From: Acidobacteriota bacterium
GTDB lineage: Bacteria; Acidobacteriota; Blastocatellia; Pyrinomonadales; Pyrinomonadaceae
Length of the DNA stretch: 64,000 nucleotides
Direction: 5' to 3'
Assembly (NCBI GenBank): GCA_019639155.1
Contig: JAHBSJ010000013.1
Location: 42,352-106,351 of the forward strand
Shown: positions 8,401 to 16,004 of the stretch, piece after piece
Numbering within the stretch: the first letter of the stretch is position 1
Layout: each line of letters starts with the position of its first letter
The notes under the pieces: generated by a model
What the model was told of the DNA's origin: nothing
The model's database searches: none
The model's input: only the letters and a program-made list of their open reading frames with translations
Made by a program: the position numbers and the translations under genes

Positions 8401-9243
8401 CTCGATCTGGGTGATGCCGGTCTTTGGGTCTTCCTTTTTGCTCTTCTCAAAGACGATGAAATTCCGCACGAGATCGAGCAGCGTCTCTCGGTTCAGCATT
8501 CCTCGAACAAGAGTGTCGATCTGGGGCGTAAACTTTGAAGCGTCTTTGTTCCCGTCAACAGACTTCCACGCCATAAAGCGTGACAGGCCTGCCGATATTG
8601 TGCCGGCCCTTGCCTCGTGTCCGTCGGAGATGACGGAGAATGCGTTGTAGTTAAAGATGCTCGGGATCAGTGCCTTGTATGTTTCGACCTGCTTGAATGC
8701 GGACTGGATCGATGCGTTCTCGTCCGCCGGGTTCTTTACCTCCAGCAGGACGAGCGGAATGCCGTTGACAAAGAGCAGCACGTCGATCCGCTTTGTGTGA
8801 TTGTTCTCCTGAACGGTGAACTGGTTTACGGCGAGGAAGTCGTTATTTCCCGCGGTCCCGAAATCGATCAGCGCGACCTCATGGCTCCGCTCAAACCCGT
8901 CCTTCTGATACGGCACCCTTACCTTCTCGATCAGGAACGAATGAAACTCTTCGTTGTTGGTCGTCAGATTCTCTCTCCCACTGGGAGAGCCGGAGAGGGT
9001 TAAACGCTCAATGCGTTTAATAGCCGCCTCGCATGCCGCAGCAGGAATATCCGGATTTATCCTCGCAACCGCATCTCGCAAACGTCCGAGCAGCAAGACT
9101 TGCTCGTAACTCTCACGCTCAGGCTGTCCTCCCTCACCTTGGGAGGGACCGAGGGAGGGTCCGAAGGAATACGAATAGCCAAGAGCCTGCAGCTCATTAA
9201 GCGCGTATTCTTCGATCTGGTTTTCGGTTATTGGTTTCAATTC
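5497..9243 (-). CDS. hsdR: Type I restriction enzyme R subunit (HsdR) with in-frame DUF559 endonuclease insertion
   Basis: HsdR is the motor-nuclease of type I restriction complexes. Starting from a TTG at 9243 (three bases after the preceding stop), the product has 1248 residues. The N-terminal PD-(D/E)XK nuclease shows Asp154 and Glu168-x-Lys170 (LLEVKNP). The SF2 motor has Walker A HTQGSGKS near 484-491 and the DEAH box near 589-592, followed by 'VGFTGTP'. The C-terminal helical domain is complete. Four palindromic-element peptides interrupt it: about residues 29-38, 84-92, 311-344 and 465-474. A 114-residue DUF559/Vsr-like nuclease domain (351-464) lies between the last two, in the linker just before Walker A. 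The frame is open throughout, so the protein may still work. An ATG at 9441 in the same frame would overlap the previous gene by 196 bases and add non-conserved residues. Confidence 0.92.
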   Translation of the reverse strand, partial: ELKPITENQIEEYALNELQALGYSYSFGPSLGPSQGEGGQPERESYEQVLLLGRLRDAVARINPDIPAAACEAAIKRIERLTLSGSPSGRENLTTNNEEFHSFLIEKVRVPYQKDGFERSHEVALIDFGTAGNNDFLAVNQFTVQENNHTKRIDVLLFVNGIPLVLLEVKNPADENASIQSAFKQVETYKALIPSIFNYNAFSVISDGHEARAGTISAGLSRFMAWKSVDGNKDASKFTPQIDTLVRGMLNRETLLDLVRNFIVFEKSKKEDPKTGITQIETVKKLAAYHQYYAVNKAIESTLRAAGYSQPSLNPSQREGLGRTGAGQAQHAYAPSLSPSQREGSSNYRGGFEFAGLLDLARELRKKQTSAEEIFWELVRNKRFLGLKFRRQHQIGDYVVDFYCHEKKLVVEFDGEVHDSTEQQRHDSIRDKYLTTLGNKVVRFKNAELLDSPEPVLDRLSSLLSPWERSGEGCANRRAGVIWHTQGSGKSLSMVFYSGKLVQSLDNPTIVLITDRNDLDEQLFGTFAGAKQLLRQEPVQAQSRDHLKELLKVASGGIVFTTIQKFLPTDGGAVYDTLSERKNIVVIADEAHRTQYGFEAEVRDIVDSETKEIVGQRLAYGFAKYLRDALPNATYVGFTGTPIEKEDKNTPQVFGDYIDKYDIKDAVDDKATVPILYESRLAKVNLTEEGRRLLKQLDTELEDNAAVTDKQKAKAKWTQVEAVVGNTQRVKNLAADILKHFEARQAVFVGKAMIVAMSRRIAAQLYDEIIALRPDWHDTDKAKGRIKVIMTATSSDGPELARHHTTKQERRALADRFKDENDPLSVVIVIDMWLTGFDAPCLHTLYVDKLMRGHTLMQAIARVNRVFKDKPGGLVVDYLGLAGDLKKALSFYGNAGGKGDPTEDIEKAVHVLREKKEVVEQMFSEASSSREDILQEDAEAYDDDGFAYKRFFTADPRQKMEIILEAEEHILGIDNGKERFVREVALLSQAFALTMPHPAAAAMAEEVAFFQALKARIAKFGGSGAAARTDEEIDTAIRRIVDASIRSDKVVDIFDAVGMDKPNISILSDEFLLEVKGMKHKNLAIELLRKILNDEVSVRMKKNLVKSKAMLEMLETAIKKYQNNLLSTSQIIEELIKLARDVRESDKEGERLGLTEDEVAFYNALEVNDSAVKVLGDDTLRDIAREIADKIKKNATIDWPIRESSRAKLMVLVRRTLAKHGYPPDKQPKAIETVLAQAVLLADQVTAG
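7825..7855 (-). repeat. Palindromic element copy e (left edge of DUF559 module)
   Basis: The plus strand reads tail ACCCTCTCCC, then a hairpin CCTCTCCC-acg-GGGAGAGG. It belongs to the GGGAGAGG subfamily. The tail is on the left, opposite to copies c and d. In HsdR it is translated as [11 protein letters not shown]. Confidence 0.75.
8212..8313 (+). repeat. Palindromic element copies d and c (right edge of DUF559 module)
   Basis: Two near-identical copies at 8212-8241 and 8284-8313 share TCCCTCCCT-n-TGGGAGGGA hairpins followed by a three-base spacer and the tail AGGGAGGG. They are separated by 42 bases and point the same way. In HsdR they are translated as [10 protein letters not shown] (copy d) and [10 protein letters not shown] (copy c). 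Confidence 0.75.
8316..8346. repeat. 31-bp imperfect palindrome at the right junction of the DUF559 module
   Basis: GAGAGTA pairs with TACTCTC, and inside it CCTGC pairs with GCAGG, with single unpaired bases between the arms. It begins two bases beyond the tail of copy c and spans the conserved HsdR codons for ESTLRAAG. It may be the structured target of the insertion, or a chance product of the junction. Confidence 0.5.
8973..9000 (+). repeat. Palindromic element copy b, solo, inside hsdR
   Basis: The hairpin CTCTCCC-act-GGGAGAG is followed by ccg and the tail GAGAGGGT. It adds residues of the type LSGSPSGRE where HsdR proteins normally run straight from the helix IKRIERL into a NNxxFHxxL motif. 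The reading frame is kept. Confidence 0.65.
9129..9160 (+). repeat. Palindromic element copy a, solo, inside hsdR
   Basis: CCTCCCTcaccttGGGAGGGAccGAGGGAGGG resembles copies c and d, with two extra bases in the hairpin. It lies near the start of hsdR and is translated as [10 protein letters not shown], between LGYSYSFGP and the conserved PERESYE segment. The reading frame is kept. Confidence 0.65.
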
Positions 9244-9245
9244 TC

Positions 9246-10646
9246 TTAGATACGGCCACTGTATCGCTCTTTCATGTTGTGAAACTTGTCGAAAACCTGC
9301 GAGGCTGAAAGGTTTCTCAGAGCTGTTCGCACTGACTCGAAATCGGTTGTCGGGATGAGTTTTGTATGAGCGGCATCGTTGCGCTTGTTGCCAATGGTTT
9401 CCCAATTCTTCATCAATAGATCCCAAGACGACGAGTCCCATTCCCGAGGCAATCTCGTTTTGGAGAGGTCGTTACAAGTAATTCTCGATTGCCCCATTCC
9501 CGGCGGAAGCCACTTGCCCGACTTCTTCTTGTTGAGATCCACAGAAAAACCATTTGAAGTCGGGAAAATCGCTTTCAAGTGCGGCTGAGGCTTATCGTAG
9601 AACCTGGGTAGAATGACTCCGAGTTCCTTTCTCGCCCAGTGAACGACAGAAAGATTTGCCTCCTTTTCGAAAACCTTGGCGAGACAGACTAAAGCCGGCG
9701 TCATGTCCAAGTTTGACGCCGTACCGATATCGCCTGAAAGAGCGTCAGCGACTCGATCAGCCGTGAGAAGTATCTGGTAAGAGTCGGGTTCCAAAAACTT
9801 CCGATCAATGTCGACCTGCCTTTTCGAGCTAGCCGTTTGAGTCTGTAGCTGCAAGAAGTTCGCTAGCTTGAGATTCAATTCGTCAAACTCAGCCTCTGCT
9901 ACTTTTCGATTGCCGGAGCGCACCGCTTCCAATTCGCTCAGCGCACGAGAAAGAACTGCTTTTGCCTGTGCCGATCCTCGATACTTTATTTCACTCGACG
10001 GACCTTTCTTAGATACGACAAATGACAAAACCTCAGAGAGTGCCTTCGCAAGATTCCCCTCGATGGATTGGTCTCCGATTCCGTCGCAAAGATTAAGATT
10101 TGCGTCGCGAAGTTCCGCGAAGGTCGTCTTTCCACGTTCTGCCATGTAACCGAGCTCCGTCAATTGCTTCTCGATGTACTCGGAGCATGTGCGAAACCAG
10201 ATGAAGCGAGGGTCCTCGAAACTCGGCGTAACTACTATGCAAGGCATCTTCTCGGCGGGTATGTTCAGTTGGCGGGCGATTGCAGAAGCCGTAGCGGACG
10301 GATCAACTGATAAGATCGTGTTCTTTGGGTGGAGTAATTCTTTCGTCTCGTAAGAATCGAAATGCTCGAAATATGGACGATGTCGGGCACGTTCCAGCCA
10401 TTCTTTTGGAGGATCGACAAGCGCAAAAAACAGCAAACTGCGTCCTGTCATGTAATCCCAATGATCGAACCGTTGCTCTACCGTTCGATGAAGCTGATTA
10501 TGTTCGTTCGGGTCATGAATAATGAAAGCGAAAAGGCGAAACGGAGCAAGAGCAGCGTGAGCCGTCCGTTTGGCATATTCATTCGGTGACGCCTTCTTGT
10601 CGGCAAGCGCCTGTAGGATCGTGTAGCTGGAGATCGGCATTCCCAT
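9246..10646 (-). CDS. Hypothetical protein with HEPN-like RNxxxH motif, between ATPase and hsdR
   Basis: The 466-residue soluble protein matches no named family that I recognise. Near the C-terminus (Arg422-Asn423-x3-His427, in 'IGNKRNDAAH') it has the R-polar-x3-H signature used by HEPN ribonucleases, within predicted helices. Residues 235-290 are helical and coiled-coil-like. It starts five bases after the ATPase stop and ends just before the hsdR start, so the three genes are almost certainly co-translated. The position suggests that it is the effector or partner of the neighbouring ATPase in an RM-associated antiphage module. The HEPN call rests on one short motif. The RNAAH-like sequence also occurs in non-catalytic HEPN folds such as DUF4145. 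Confidence 0.6.
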   Translation of the reverse strand: MGMPISSYTILQALADKKASPNEYAKRTAHAALAPFRLFAFIIHDPNEHNQLHRTVEQRFDHWDYMTGRSLLFFALVDPPKEWLERARHRPYFEHFDSYETKELLHPKNTILSVDPSATASAIARQLNIPAEKMPCIVVTPSFEDPRFIWFRTCSEYIEKQLTELGYMAERGKTTFAELRDANLNLCDGIGDQSIEGNLAKALSEVLSFVVSKKGPSSEIKYRGSAQAKAVLSRALSELEAVRSGNRKVAEAEFDELNLKLANFLQLQTQTASSKRQVDIDRKFLEPDSYQILLTADRVADALSGDIGTASNLDMTPALVCLAKVFEKEANLSVVHWARKELGVILPRFYDKPQPHLKAIFPTSNGFSVDLNKKKSGKWLPPGMGQSRITCNDLSKTRLPREWDSSSWDLLMKNWETIGNKRNDAAHTKLIPTTDFESVRTALRNLSASQVFDKFHNMKERYSGRI

Positions 10647-10651
10647 ACTGA

Positions 10652-12130
10652 TTAGGCGTGCGGCAGCATTGCCGCGATAGAATCCCGTAATTCTTGATCT
10701 GTATACTTGGCGTTATGGGGGTTCTCTGGATGATGAATCGAATTGCGAACGTAGTACGGTAACGTTACATTCTGCGCGGGTTGCGGTGTTGACCCGACAA
10801 GCCGCACCCAAGATTTCGCCTGCGGAAGTCCAAGGCCAACGAAGAAAGCGTCCATACCCGTGATCGTATTAATTCCGTTCTTCTCCTGCAGATGGCCGAA
10901 TAACTCGTGGTGAAACTCTACCGTTGCAAGATCGAAAGCGTGATAGTTGATTTCTCCCCAGCTTGGGCTCCATGGGAGTTTTCCCCACCCTGCCACTGTC
11001 GGATATTCGACAACGATCTTGTTGGCTGCGTCCCGCTTGAAGATGATCATGCGGGAATCACCGTTTAATGCGTTCTTGAAAATATACGGCGAATGCGTCG
11101 ATAGGAGAATTTGCTTGTCCTTTGATTCTTCAAGTAGCAATTCCACAAGCTTGAACTGAGCCTTCGGATGCAGATGCAGCTCAGGCTCGTCGATCAAATA
11201 GATCAAGCTTCCTGACGACTCTCCCGAAATGCTGCGGAGCAAGAGAAGAGTGAGAATCATCTCCACGCCGGATCCCAAACTTTTCGACCGAATTTGTTTC
11301 AGCTCGTCATCGCATCGAACGGAAAAGAACGCCTGAGAGAATGGATGCAGCAAATCCATCAAATCTATCTTTAGATTCTTGAAATCATCCGACTCCAGAA
11401 ATTCGCACATCTGCTGTGCGAGCTTCCCGCCTGCGCCCTTTGCAGCCTTGTCTATCGCGGTCTTGAAAACCTCTTGGCCTATCTTTTGAACGATCTCCTC
11501 CGCGGTCGTATCATCAAGCTCCTTTAGGAACCGCCAGTTGAAATCTTCACAGATTCGCTCGAACGTCGTCTTATATGTTCCCGTCGAGATCTGCCGACTT
11601 CTGTTCTTATCGAAAAGGAAAACATTGATCTCGCCGTTCACAATCCCGCCATTGCGGAAAAGGAGAGCATCGCCACGTATGTCTTTGCCGGTGTCGTTTC
11701 CCTTGGTGTCTTTGTACGTGCCAGTCTTCGACGTAAACCTCACGCTCGCATTGAAGGCTGCCGAGAGAAGTTTCCCGCTCTCCTTCCGTTTTCTCGATTC
11801 AGCCGACATTTCGAACCCGTTACATTCAAAAGAGCACCCGTGATATGAATCTGGCATCGCGGCATCGAAATCGTCACATTCACCCTTGATGACGATCTTT
11901 TTGACATGGTCATTGAAGTCGTGGATGTTCAGCATGTTCTCCACGGAGTATGACGATTGAGTCAGATAGTTCGCCGCTTCAAGCACGGAAGTCTTTCCGT
12001 TGCCGTTCTCGCCGATTAAGATGTTAAGTCCACTTCCGGGATTTCCATCGGGCACGTTGAGATCAATGCTCTCACTTCCGAAGCACTTGTAATTCTCGAT
12101 GGATAGCTTTTTGATAAATAGACCAGGCAT
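10652..12130 (-). CDS. AAA (OLD/RecF-like) ATPase with C-terminal HEPN-like motif
   Basis: The 492-residue protein has Walker A at 40-48 (GENGNGKTS), an ABC-signature-like 'KSLGSGVEM' at about 283-291, Walker B with catalytic Glu (YLIDEPELHLHP, 311-322) and the H-loop STHSP (344-348). This is the AAA_15/AAA_21 type found in OLD, PARIS, Septu and RloC-type defence proteins. The last 35 residues contain Arg462-Asn463-x3-His467 (YYVRNSIHHPEN), the HEPN nuclease signature. I recall that tail from other phage-resistance ATPases, but I have not checked it. No TOPRIM domain is present. It begins just after the hsdS stop (TGATATG) and is followed by the second HEPN-like gene. A role in abortive infection alongside restriction is inferred. 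Confidence 0.8.
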   Translation of the reverse strand: MPGLFIKKLSIENYKCFGSESIDLNVPDGNPGSGLNILIGENGNGKTSVLEAANYLTQSSYSVENMLNIHDFNDHVKKIVIKGECDDFDAAMPDSYHGCSFECNGFEMSAESRKRKESGKLLSAAFNASVRFTSKTGTYKDTKGNDTGKDIRGDALLFRNGGIVNGEINVFLFDKNRSRQISTGTYKTTFERICEDFNWRFLKELDDTTAEEIVQKIGQEVFKTAIDKAAKGAGGKLAQQMCEFLESDDFKNLKIDLMDLLHPFSQAFFSVRCDDELKQIRSKSLGSGVEMILTLLLLRSISGESSGSLIYLIDEPELHLHPKAQFKLVELLLEESKDKQILLSTHSPYIFKNALNGDSRMIIFKRDAANKIVVEYPTVAGWGKLPWSPSWGEINYHAFDLATVEFHHELFGHLQEKNGINTITGMDAFFVGLGLPQAKSWVRLVGSTPQPAQNVTLPYYVRNSIHHPENPHNAKYTDQELRDSIAAMLPHA

Positions 12131-12131
12131 A

Positions 12132-13313
12132 TCAATTCACGTGAGCCTCGCCGCTCATCAACTTCGGCAGTAAAGCATCACGGGTCGCCGTCAAGCCTTT
12201 GATCTGCTGAAGGTTTTGTTCGACCTTCAGGATCGATGGAGCAATTAAAGCGTTGAATTTTTCCAGAGTTGCGCGATTGGGCACAACAATTGGATAGCTG
12301 CCAAGGATTTGCCAATTCGTTCTCGGCATTCGGGTTCCTTCGGATGCCATATCGGAGTGGTCGACGACTTCCTTCTGGAAGTATGCGAGCAGGCAGAATG
12401 GGAAGTAGATATCGTCCTTTGGCCGGATCACGAGAATGTCGGTTGAACACACGCCGTCGAATGGAGCGAAGCAGACCTTGTGAAAGTAAGGACGGAGCTT
12501 GCCAAAGAGAATGTCGTGTCTTTTGAATATCGATTTGTTGCTGCCGAGTCCGTCTGAAACGCCAGCCGAATAAAGTGCGAAATGCTTGCGTTCGATGTGC
12601 TCCAGGCCGATGTACTTTGTGCCGGACGAAATGTTCGACTGATGAACATTTTCGCGGATATTTTCTGACAGGTCCGCGAGTGTCCCTTCTTTCCAGCTTG
12701 GGTCTGCCTCCTCGATGAACCATTGGCGGAAGAGGGTTTCGGCGAGGCGTTCGAGGGTTTTGTTTTGGTGGTGGAGCAGATCGATCTTGTCGTCAAGGCT
12801 GCTCAGAACCTCCGCGATCGCGCGTTGTTCGTCAAGTAAGGGAATTCTTACCTCAATCTCATTGAGATCTCGAATCGGGAGTTGCGGCTGTGCGCTGCCT
12901 GTTGCAAATTGTCCGAACTCTCTTTTCTGTAATGAACGGAACAGGTAATAACAGAACTTGGAGTCGAGTCGTTGTAAATCTGGGCGAATAATCACCATTC
13001 CCGAGTTGATCCGAACATTTTCGTAAGGAACTGCCTCGGAGTAGTAGCCAAGATTGCCGACGGTTCCTCGGGTCGTTAGGACTGTATCGCATCGCTTTAG
13101 CTTTCCCTTTCTAAGCGCTGCGTCTTTCTCAGGAGAGATGAACTGACACTCGGAAAAAGAAAAACCGGTTTCTTTTACGTTCTGCGCACTCAAAAACAGG
13201 CAGTGTCCATCACGAGAGAACTCATCTTGGCGCGGGTAATTCACGCCCCGATCGCCGTCGATGATCTCTAGGGGAGCGGCCTTTAGTTTAGTGGTTACCC
13301 ACTCATTCATACT
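12132..13313 (-). CDS. hsdS: Type I restriction-modification specificity subunit
   Basis: HsdS recognises the split DNA target for the HsdM and HsdR subunits. From the ATG at 13313 (Shine-Dalgarno GGAAGAGAG) the product has 393 residues. It has the expected two target-recognition domains, each followed by a conserved helix. The first unit ends with 'PLLDEQRAIAEVLSSLDDKIDLLHHQNKTLERLAETLF' in overlapping pieces near residues 183-220. The second ends with 'NLQQIKGLTATRDALLPKLMSGE'. The start overlaps the stop of the preceding small gene by 11 bases. An in-frame start further upstream (13403) would run 101 bases into that gene and add unconserved residues. The target sequence cannot be predicted. 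Confidence 0.92.
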   Translation of the reverse strand, partial: SMNEWVTTKLKAAPLEIIDGDRGVNYPRQDEFSRDGHCLFLSAQNVKETGFSFSECQFISPEKDAALRKGKLKRCDTVLTTRGTVGNLGYYSEAVPYENVRINSGMVIIRPDLQRLDSKFCYYLFRSLQKREFGQFATGSAQPQLPIRDLNEIEVRIPLLDEQRAIAEVLSSLDDKIDLLHHQNKTLERLAETLFRQWFIEEADPSWKEGTLADLSENIRENVHQSNISSGTKYIGLEHIERKHFALYSAGVSDGLGSNKSIFKRHDILFGKLRPYFHKVCFAPFDGVCSTDILVIRPKDDIYFPFCLLAYFQKEVVDHSDMASEGTRMPRTNWQILGSYPIVVPNRATLEKFNALIAPSILKVEQNLQQIKGLTATRDALLPKLMSGEAHVN

Positions 13314-13776
13314 CTCTTCCACCGACGACGTAGCGAAAATGTGGCCTATCGTGATCAATGATCCCCAACACTCCCAGGACGTACTGATAACTGTCGCCGG
13401 CATCTGTCAGATCCTTGAGTTTTGCTATATCCCGGTCAATCTTTTTGCTCCAGTAACCTTTGAATTCAACAGCTAGTTTGTTTTTGTCGTTCGTGTTTCG
13501 TTCGTGAAGCAGAAGATCGGGCTTCACGCCTTTGGGGAAGTTCTTCGTCTTTTTCGGATCTCCATAGCACTTGTTGTATTCGCAATCCAAGTCAAGCGAT
13601 TCGAATTCCGTACCCGCTAGAAGCTGGGCTAAGTAGATGCCGGTACGAAATGCAAATGACTGTTCCAAGCCCTTTCGCTTGCCCTCGTGATAGGAAAGTA
13701 GAAATCGCGGCTCTTCGTAAACCTTTTGCACGGCGGCCTCCAGCAAGCCCGCCAATTGTTTCTGTTCCTGATTCAT
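13303..13776 (-). CDS. Small PD-(D/E)XK nuclease-like protein between hsdM and hsdS
   Basis: The 157-residue protein starts at an ATG overlapping the hsdM stop (ATGA) and overlaps the hsdS start, so it is translationally coupled to both. It contains Pro86-Asp87 (KPDLLL) and Glu104-Phe-Lys106 (LAVEFKG), with an upstream helix bearing Glu38. This is the order and spacing of the PD-(D/E)XK phosphodiesterase fold. I do not recognise a named family. It could be an additional nuclease, a modulator of the restriction complex, or a non-catalytic relic. The fold assignment rests on motif order only. Confidence 0.65.
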   Translation of the reverse strand: MNQEQKQLAGLLEAAVQKVYEEPRFLLSYHEGKRKGLEQSFAFRTGIYLAQLLAGTEFESLDLDCEYNKCYGDPKKTKNFPKGVKPDLLLHERNTNDKNKLAVEFKGYWSKKIDRDIAKLKDLTDAGDSYQYVLGVLGIIDHDRPHFRYVVGGREYE

Positions 13777-15473
13777 AAACCGGCAGCCTCCCACTTAATG
13801 CTATTGAGATTGGCGAGGATGCGTCTGTTCAGTTCCTCTTCCTCGGCCATTTGGGTTTCGAGTTCAGCTTTGAGGGAAGCAAAGCGTTCGGCGAAGTCGA
13901 AATCATCCTCTTCGTCAGCGAGGCCGACGTAGCGGCCGGCTGTGAGGACGTAGCCGCGTTGGGCGACTTCTTCGAGGGAGACTGATTTGCAGAATCCTGG
14001 AACATCTTGGTAATCGTCTTGGGGCACACTCCCTACCGGTCGTGTTTCCGCCTGTGCGGTCGCAGCGCTTACACGCCAGTTATGGTACGTGGAAGCGACC
14101 CGTTCTATATCCTCGGCTGAAAGGTCACGATTTCGCCGATTTATCAGATAGCCGAGATTTCTCGCATCAATAAAGAGTATCTCGCCCTTGCGATGCTGCT
14201 TGTTGCGGCGGAGAAACCAGAGGCAGGCGGGGATCTGGGTGTTTAGGAAAAGCTTTGCGGGGAGATTGACGATGCAATCGACCAGGTCGGCCTCGATCAG
14301 GGCACGGCGGATCTCGCCTTCGTTGTTGGTCTTCGAGGTGAGCGAGCCTTTGGCAAGGACAAAGCCCGCGACGCCATTCGGTGCGAGGTGAAAGAGGAAG
14401 TGCTGTATCCAGGCGTAGTTGGCGTTGTTTACCGGCGGCGGCAGGTTCTTGCCGAGAACTTTCCAACGGGCATCATCACGCAAAAGTTCTCCGCTCCAGT
14501 CGCTGACATTAAACGGCGGATTGGCAATAACGAAATCGGCTTTCAGGTCTTTGTGAGCGTCATTGAGAAACGAGCCTTCGTTATTCCATTTGACGTTTGA
14601 GCTGTCGATGCCGCGAATTGCAAGATTCATCTTGGCGAGACGCCAAGTTGTCTGGTTGCTTTCCTGCCCATAGATCGAGATCCTATCTTTTGGGTCGACG
14701 AGCGACTCAAAAGACCCTCTCCAACCTCTCCCAAAGGGAGAGGCTTCTGCCGCGTTCCTCTCCCGCTGGGAGAGGCTAGGTGAGGGTTTGTAATGGTCGC
14801 TATGCGCCTCGATAAACTTTTCGGACTGCACAAACATCCCGCCCGAGCCACAGCACGGATCGAAAACGCGGCCTTCGTATGGCTCAAGCATCGCAACTAG
14901 CAGCCGGACAACGCTTGACGGCGTATAGAACTGGCCGCCTTTCTTTCCTTCGGCCAAAGCGAACTCGCCGAGAAAATATTCGTAAACGCGGCCGAGAACG
15001 TCCTTCGCCTGCGCCTCTTTAGTGCCGAGTGCCGCACCAGAGATCAGATCGATAAGCCCGCCGAGACTCGCCTTATCAAGCCGCTCCTGAGCAAAGACCT
15101 TTGGCAAAACACCGCGAAGCGAGGGATTGTCCTTCTCGATCGCCTCCATCGCATCGTCAACGTCCTTTCCGATCGTCGGCAGCTTCCCACGGCCTTGTAT
15201 CCATTTCCAACGCGCCGACGGCGGGACGTAGAAGACCTTTTCGGCAATGTATTCGTTCTTGTCCTCGGGATCGGCTCCTTCGTATTCGCCTTCGCCCGCG
15301 TTTAGTTTCTCGTATAGCTCTTCAAAGGCGTCTGAGATATATTTCAGAAAGATCAGCCCGAGCACGATGTGCTTGTACTCAGCGGCGTCGATGTTCTTGC
15401 GCAGTTTATCCGCAGTTTTCCAGAGCTTTCGCTCGAGGGGTTCTTCAGTTTGCTGCTTTGGGCGGCTCGGCAT
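13773..15473 (-). CDS. hsdM: Type I restriction-modification methyltransferase subunit
   Basis: HsdM is the N6-adenine methyltransferase of the complex, using SAM. The 566-residue product has the N-terminal helical HsdM domain (residues 13-170), motif [11 protein letters not shown] (204-213) and motif IV NPPF (318-321). Between these motifs, residues about 229-257 are a 29-residue in-frame insertion (14703-14789) translated from two palindromic repeats. Normal proteins pass directly from 'SEKFIEAH' to 'ISIYGQESN'. The C-terminal part (about 480-566) is the coiled region that contacts HsdS. As first gene of the operon it has no clear Shine-Dalgarno sequence. An AT-rich stretch with TATATT lies about 40 bases upstream. 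Confidence 0.93.
   Translation of the reverse strand: MPSRPKQQTEEPLERKLWKTADKLRKNIDAAEYKHIVLGLIFLKYISDAFEELYEKLNAGEGEYEGADPEDKNEYIAEKVFYVPPSARWKWIQGRGKLPTIGKDVDDAMEAIEKDNPSLRGVLPKVFAQERLDKASLGGLIDLISGAALGTKEAQAKDVLGRVYEYFLGEFALAEGKKGGQFYTPSSVVRLLVAMLEPYEGRVFDPCCGSGGMFVQSEKFIEAHSDHYKPSPSLSQRERNAAEASPFGRGWRGSFESLVDPKDRISIYGQESNQTTWRLAKMNLAIRGIDSSNVKWNNEGSFLNDAHKDLKADFVIANPPFNVSDWSGELLRDDARWKVLGKNLPPPVNNANYAWIQHFLFHLAPNGVAGFVLAKGSLTSKTNNEGEIRRALIEADLVDCIVNLPAKLFLNTQIPACLWFLRRNKQHRKGEILFIDARNLGYLINRRNRDLSAEDIERVASTYHNWRVSAATAQAETRPVGSVPQDDYQDVPGFCKSVSLEEVAQRGYVLTAGRYVGLADEEDDFDFAERFASLKAELETQMAEEEELNRRILANLNSIKWEAAGL
14714..14787. mobile_element. Palindromic doublet (copies f and g) inserted in frame in hsdM; possible miniature of the DUF559 element
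   Basis: Copy f (14714-14743) reads tail ACCCTCTCC then hairpin CCTCTCCC-aaa-GGGAGAGG. Copy g (14757-14787) reads hairpin CCTCTCCC-gct-GGGAGAGG then tail TGAGGGT. The tails point outward, exactly as in the copies flanking the DUF559 module in hsdR, but only 13 bases lie between the hairpins. The whole insertion is about 87 bp, a multiple of three. Descent from a larger DUF559 unit by internal loss is an inference. Confidence 0.6.
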
Positions 15474-15639
15474 AGGTCAAGCAGATGATCGGGTTCGGGT
15501 TCGAATAAATATAGCATAAATTGGCAATATGACGTAAGCGGTTTTGCCCGGGGGCGGTGTAAGGCGTTTGGATAGAGAGTTTAGCGGCAGATCGCGGCCC
15601 GGCAAGCGTAAAAAAATCCAATTTTTTGTATCAAAGTCA
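15474..15639. promoter_or_regulatory. Probable hsd operon promoter region
   Basis: The 166 bases between the tandem repeats and hsdM hold no gene. On the minus strand an AT-rich patch around 15510-15530 contains TATGCT/TATATT, a possible -10, but no good -35 at the right distance. A GC-rich stretch (CCCGGGGGC on the plus strand) lies upstream of it. The exact promoter cannot be fixed by eye. Confidence 0.3.
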
Positions 15640-15813
15640 CGTGACATTGGCTTATTTTCTCGTGACAATGGCCTGTTTTCTCGTGACATTGGCCTGTTTT
15701 CTCGTGACTTTGGCCTGTTTTCTCGTGACATTGGCCTCTTTTCTCGTGACTTTGGCCTGTTTTCTCGTGACTTTGGCTTATTTTCTCGTGACATTGGCCT
15801 GTTTTCTCGTGAC
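15640..15813. repeat. 21-bp tandem repeat array, eight full units, upstream of hsdM
   Basis: Units begin at 15640, 15661, 15682, 15703, 15724, 15745, 15766 and 15787, each exactly 21 bp, with a six-base partial unit at 15808. The consensus is CGTGACWTTGGCCTGTTTTCT. Variation is confined to the A/T after CGTGAC, the next base once, and CCTG versus CTTA or CCTC. The first unit starts inside GTCACGTGAC. Because 21 is a multiple of three, several frames stay open and encode heptapeptide repeats; I do not regard these as genes. No spacers occur, so it is not a CRISPR. It may be an iteron-like binding array for the operon, or a minisatellite. Confidence 0.85.
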
Positions 15814-16004
15814 AAGTGATGAGCAGTGAGCAGTAAGCCGTCAGAATTCGGCAGAGGGCAGTGGGCAGCAGTCAGTAGTCAGTAGTCAGCAGTCAGCAGT
15901 CAGCAGTCAGCAGTCAGAATTCGGCATTCGGCATTCGATATTCAATATTCGACATTCGACATTCGACATCGGGCTTTGGGATCTTGACTTTCGAGGTTGG
16001 GCTT
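15814..16004. repeat. Heptanucleotide tandem repeats between the 21-bp array and the ThiF gene
   Basis: The stretch contains GAGCAGT/GAGCAGT units (15820-15837), then TAGTCAG/CAGTCAG units (about 15870-15917), then GCATTCG/ATATTCA/ACATTCG units (about 15922-15968). All have a period of seven. No gene or terminator was found; the ThiF stop codon is at 16005. Confidence 0.7.

Noticed and set aside
9244..9441. N-terminal extension of hsdR from an ATG at 9441
   Set aside because: The 66 extra residues lie out of frame within the preceding gene and do not resemble HsdR N-termini, whereas the family pattern begins right after TTG 9243.
15640..15813. CRISPR array
   Set aside because: The repeats are contiguous 21-bp units without unique spacers, and no cas gene is present.
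15477..15829. Long open frames on both strands across the 21-bp array, encoding heptapeptide repeats such as GLFSRD or MSREN
   Set aside because: A 21-bp period leaves several frames open automatically. The peptides are pure repeats with no Shine-Dalgarno or flanking conserved domain.
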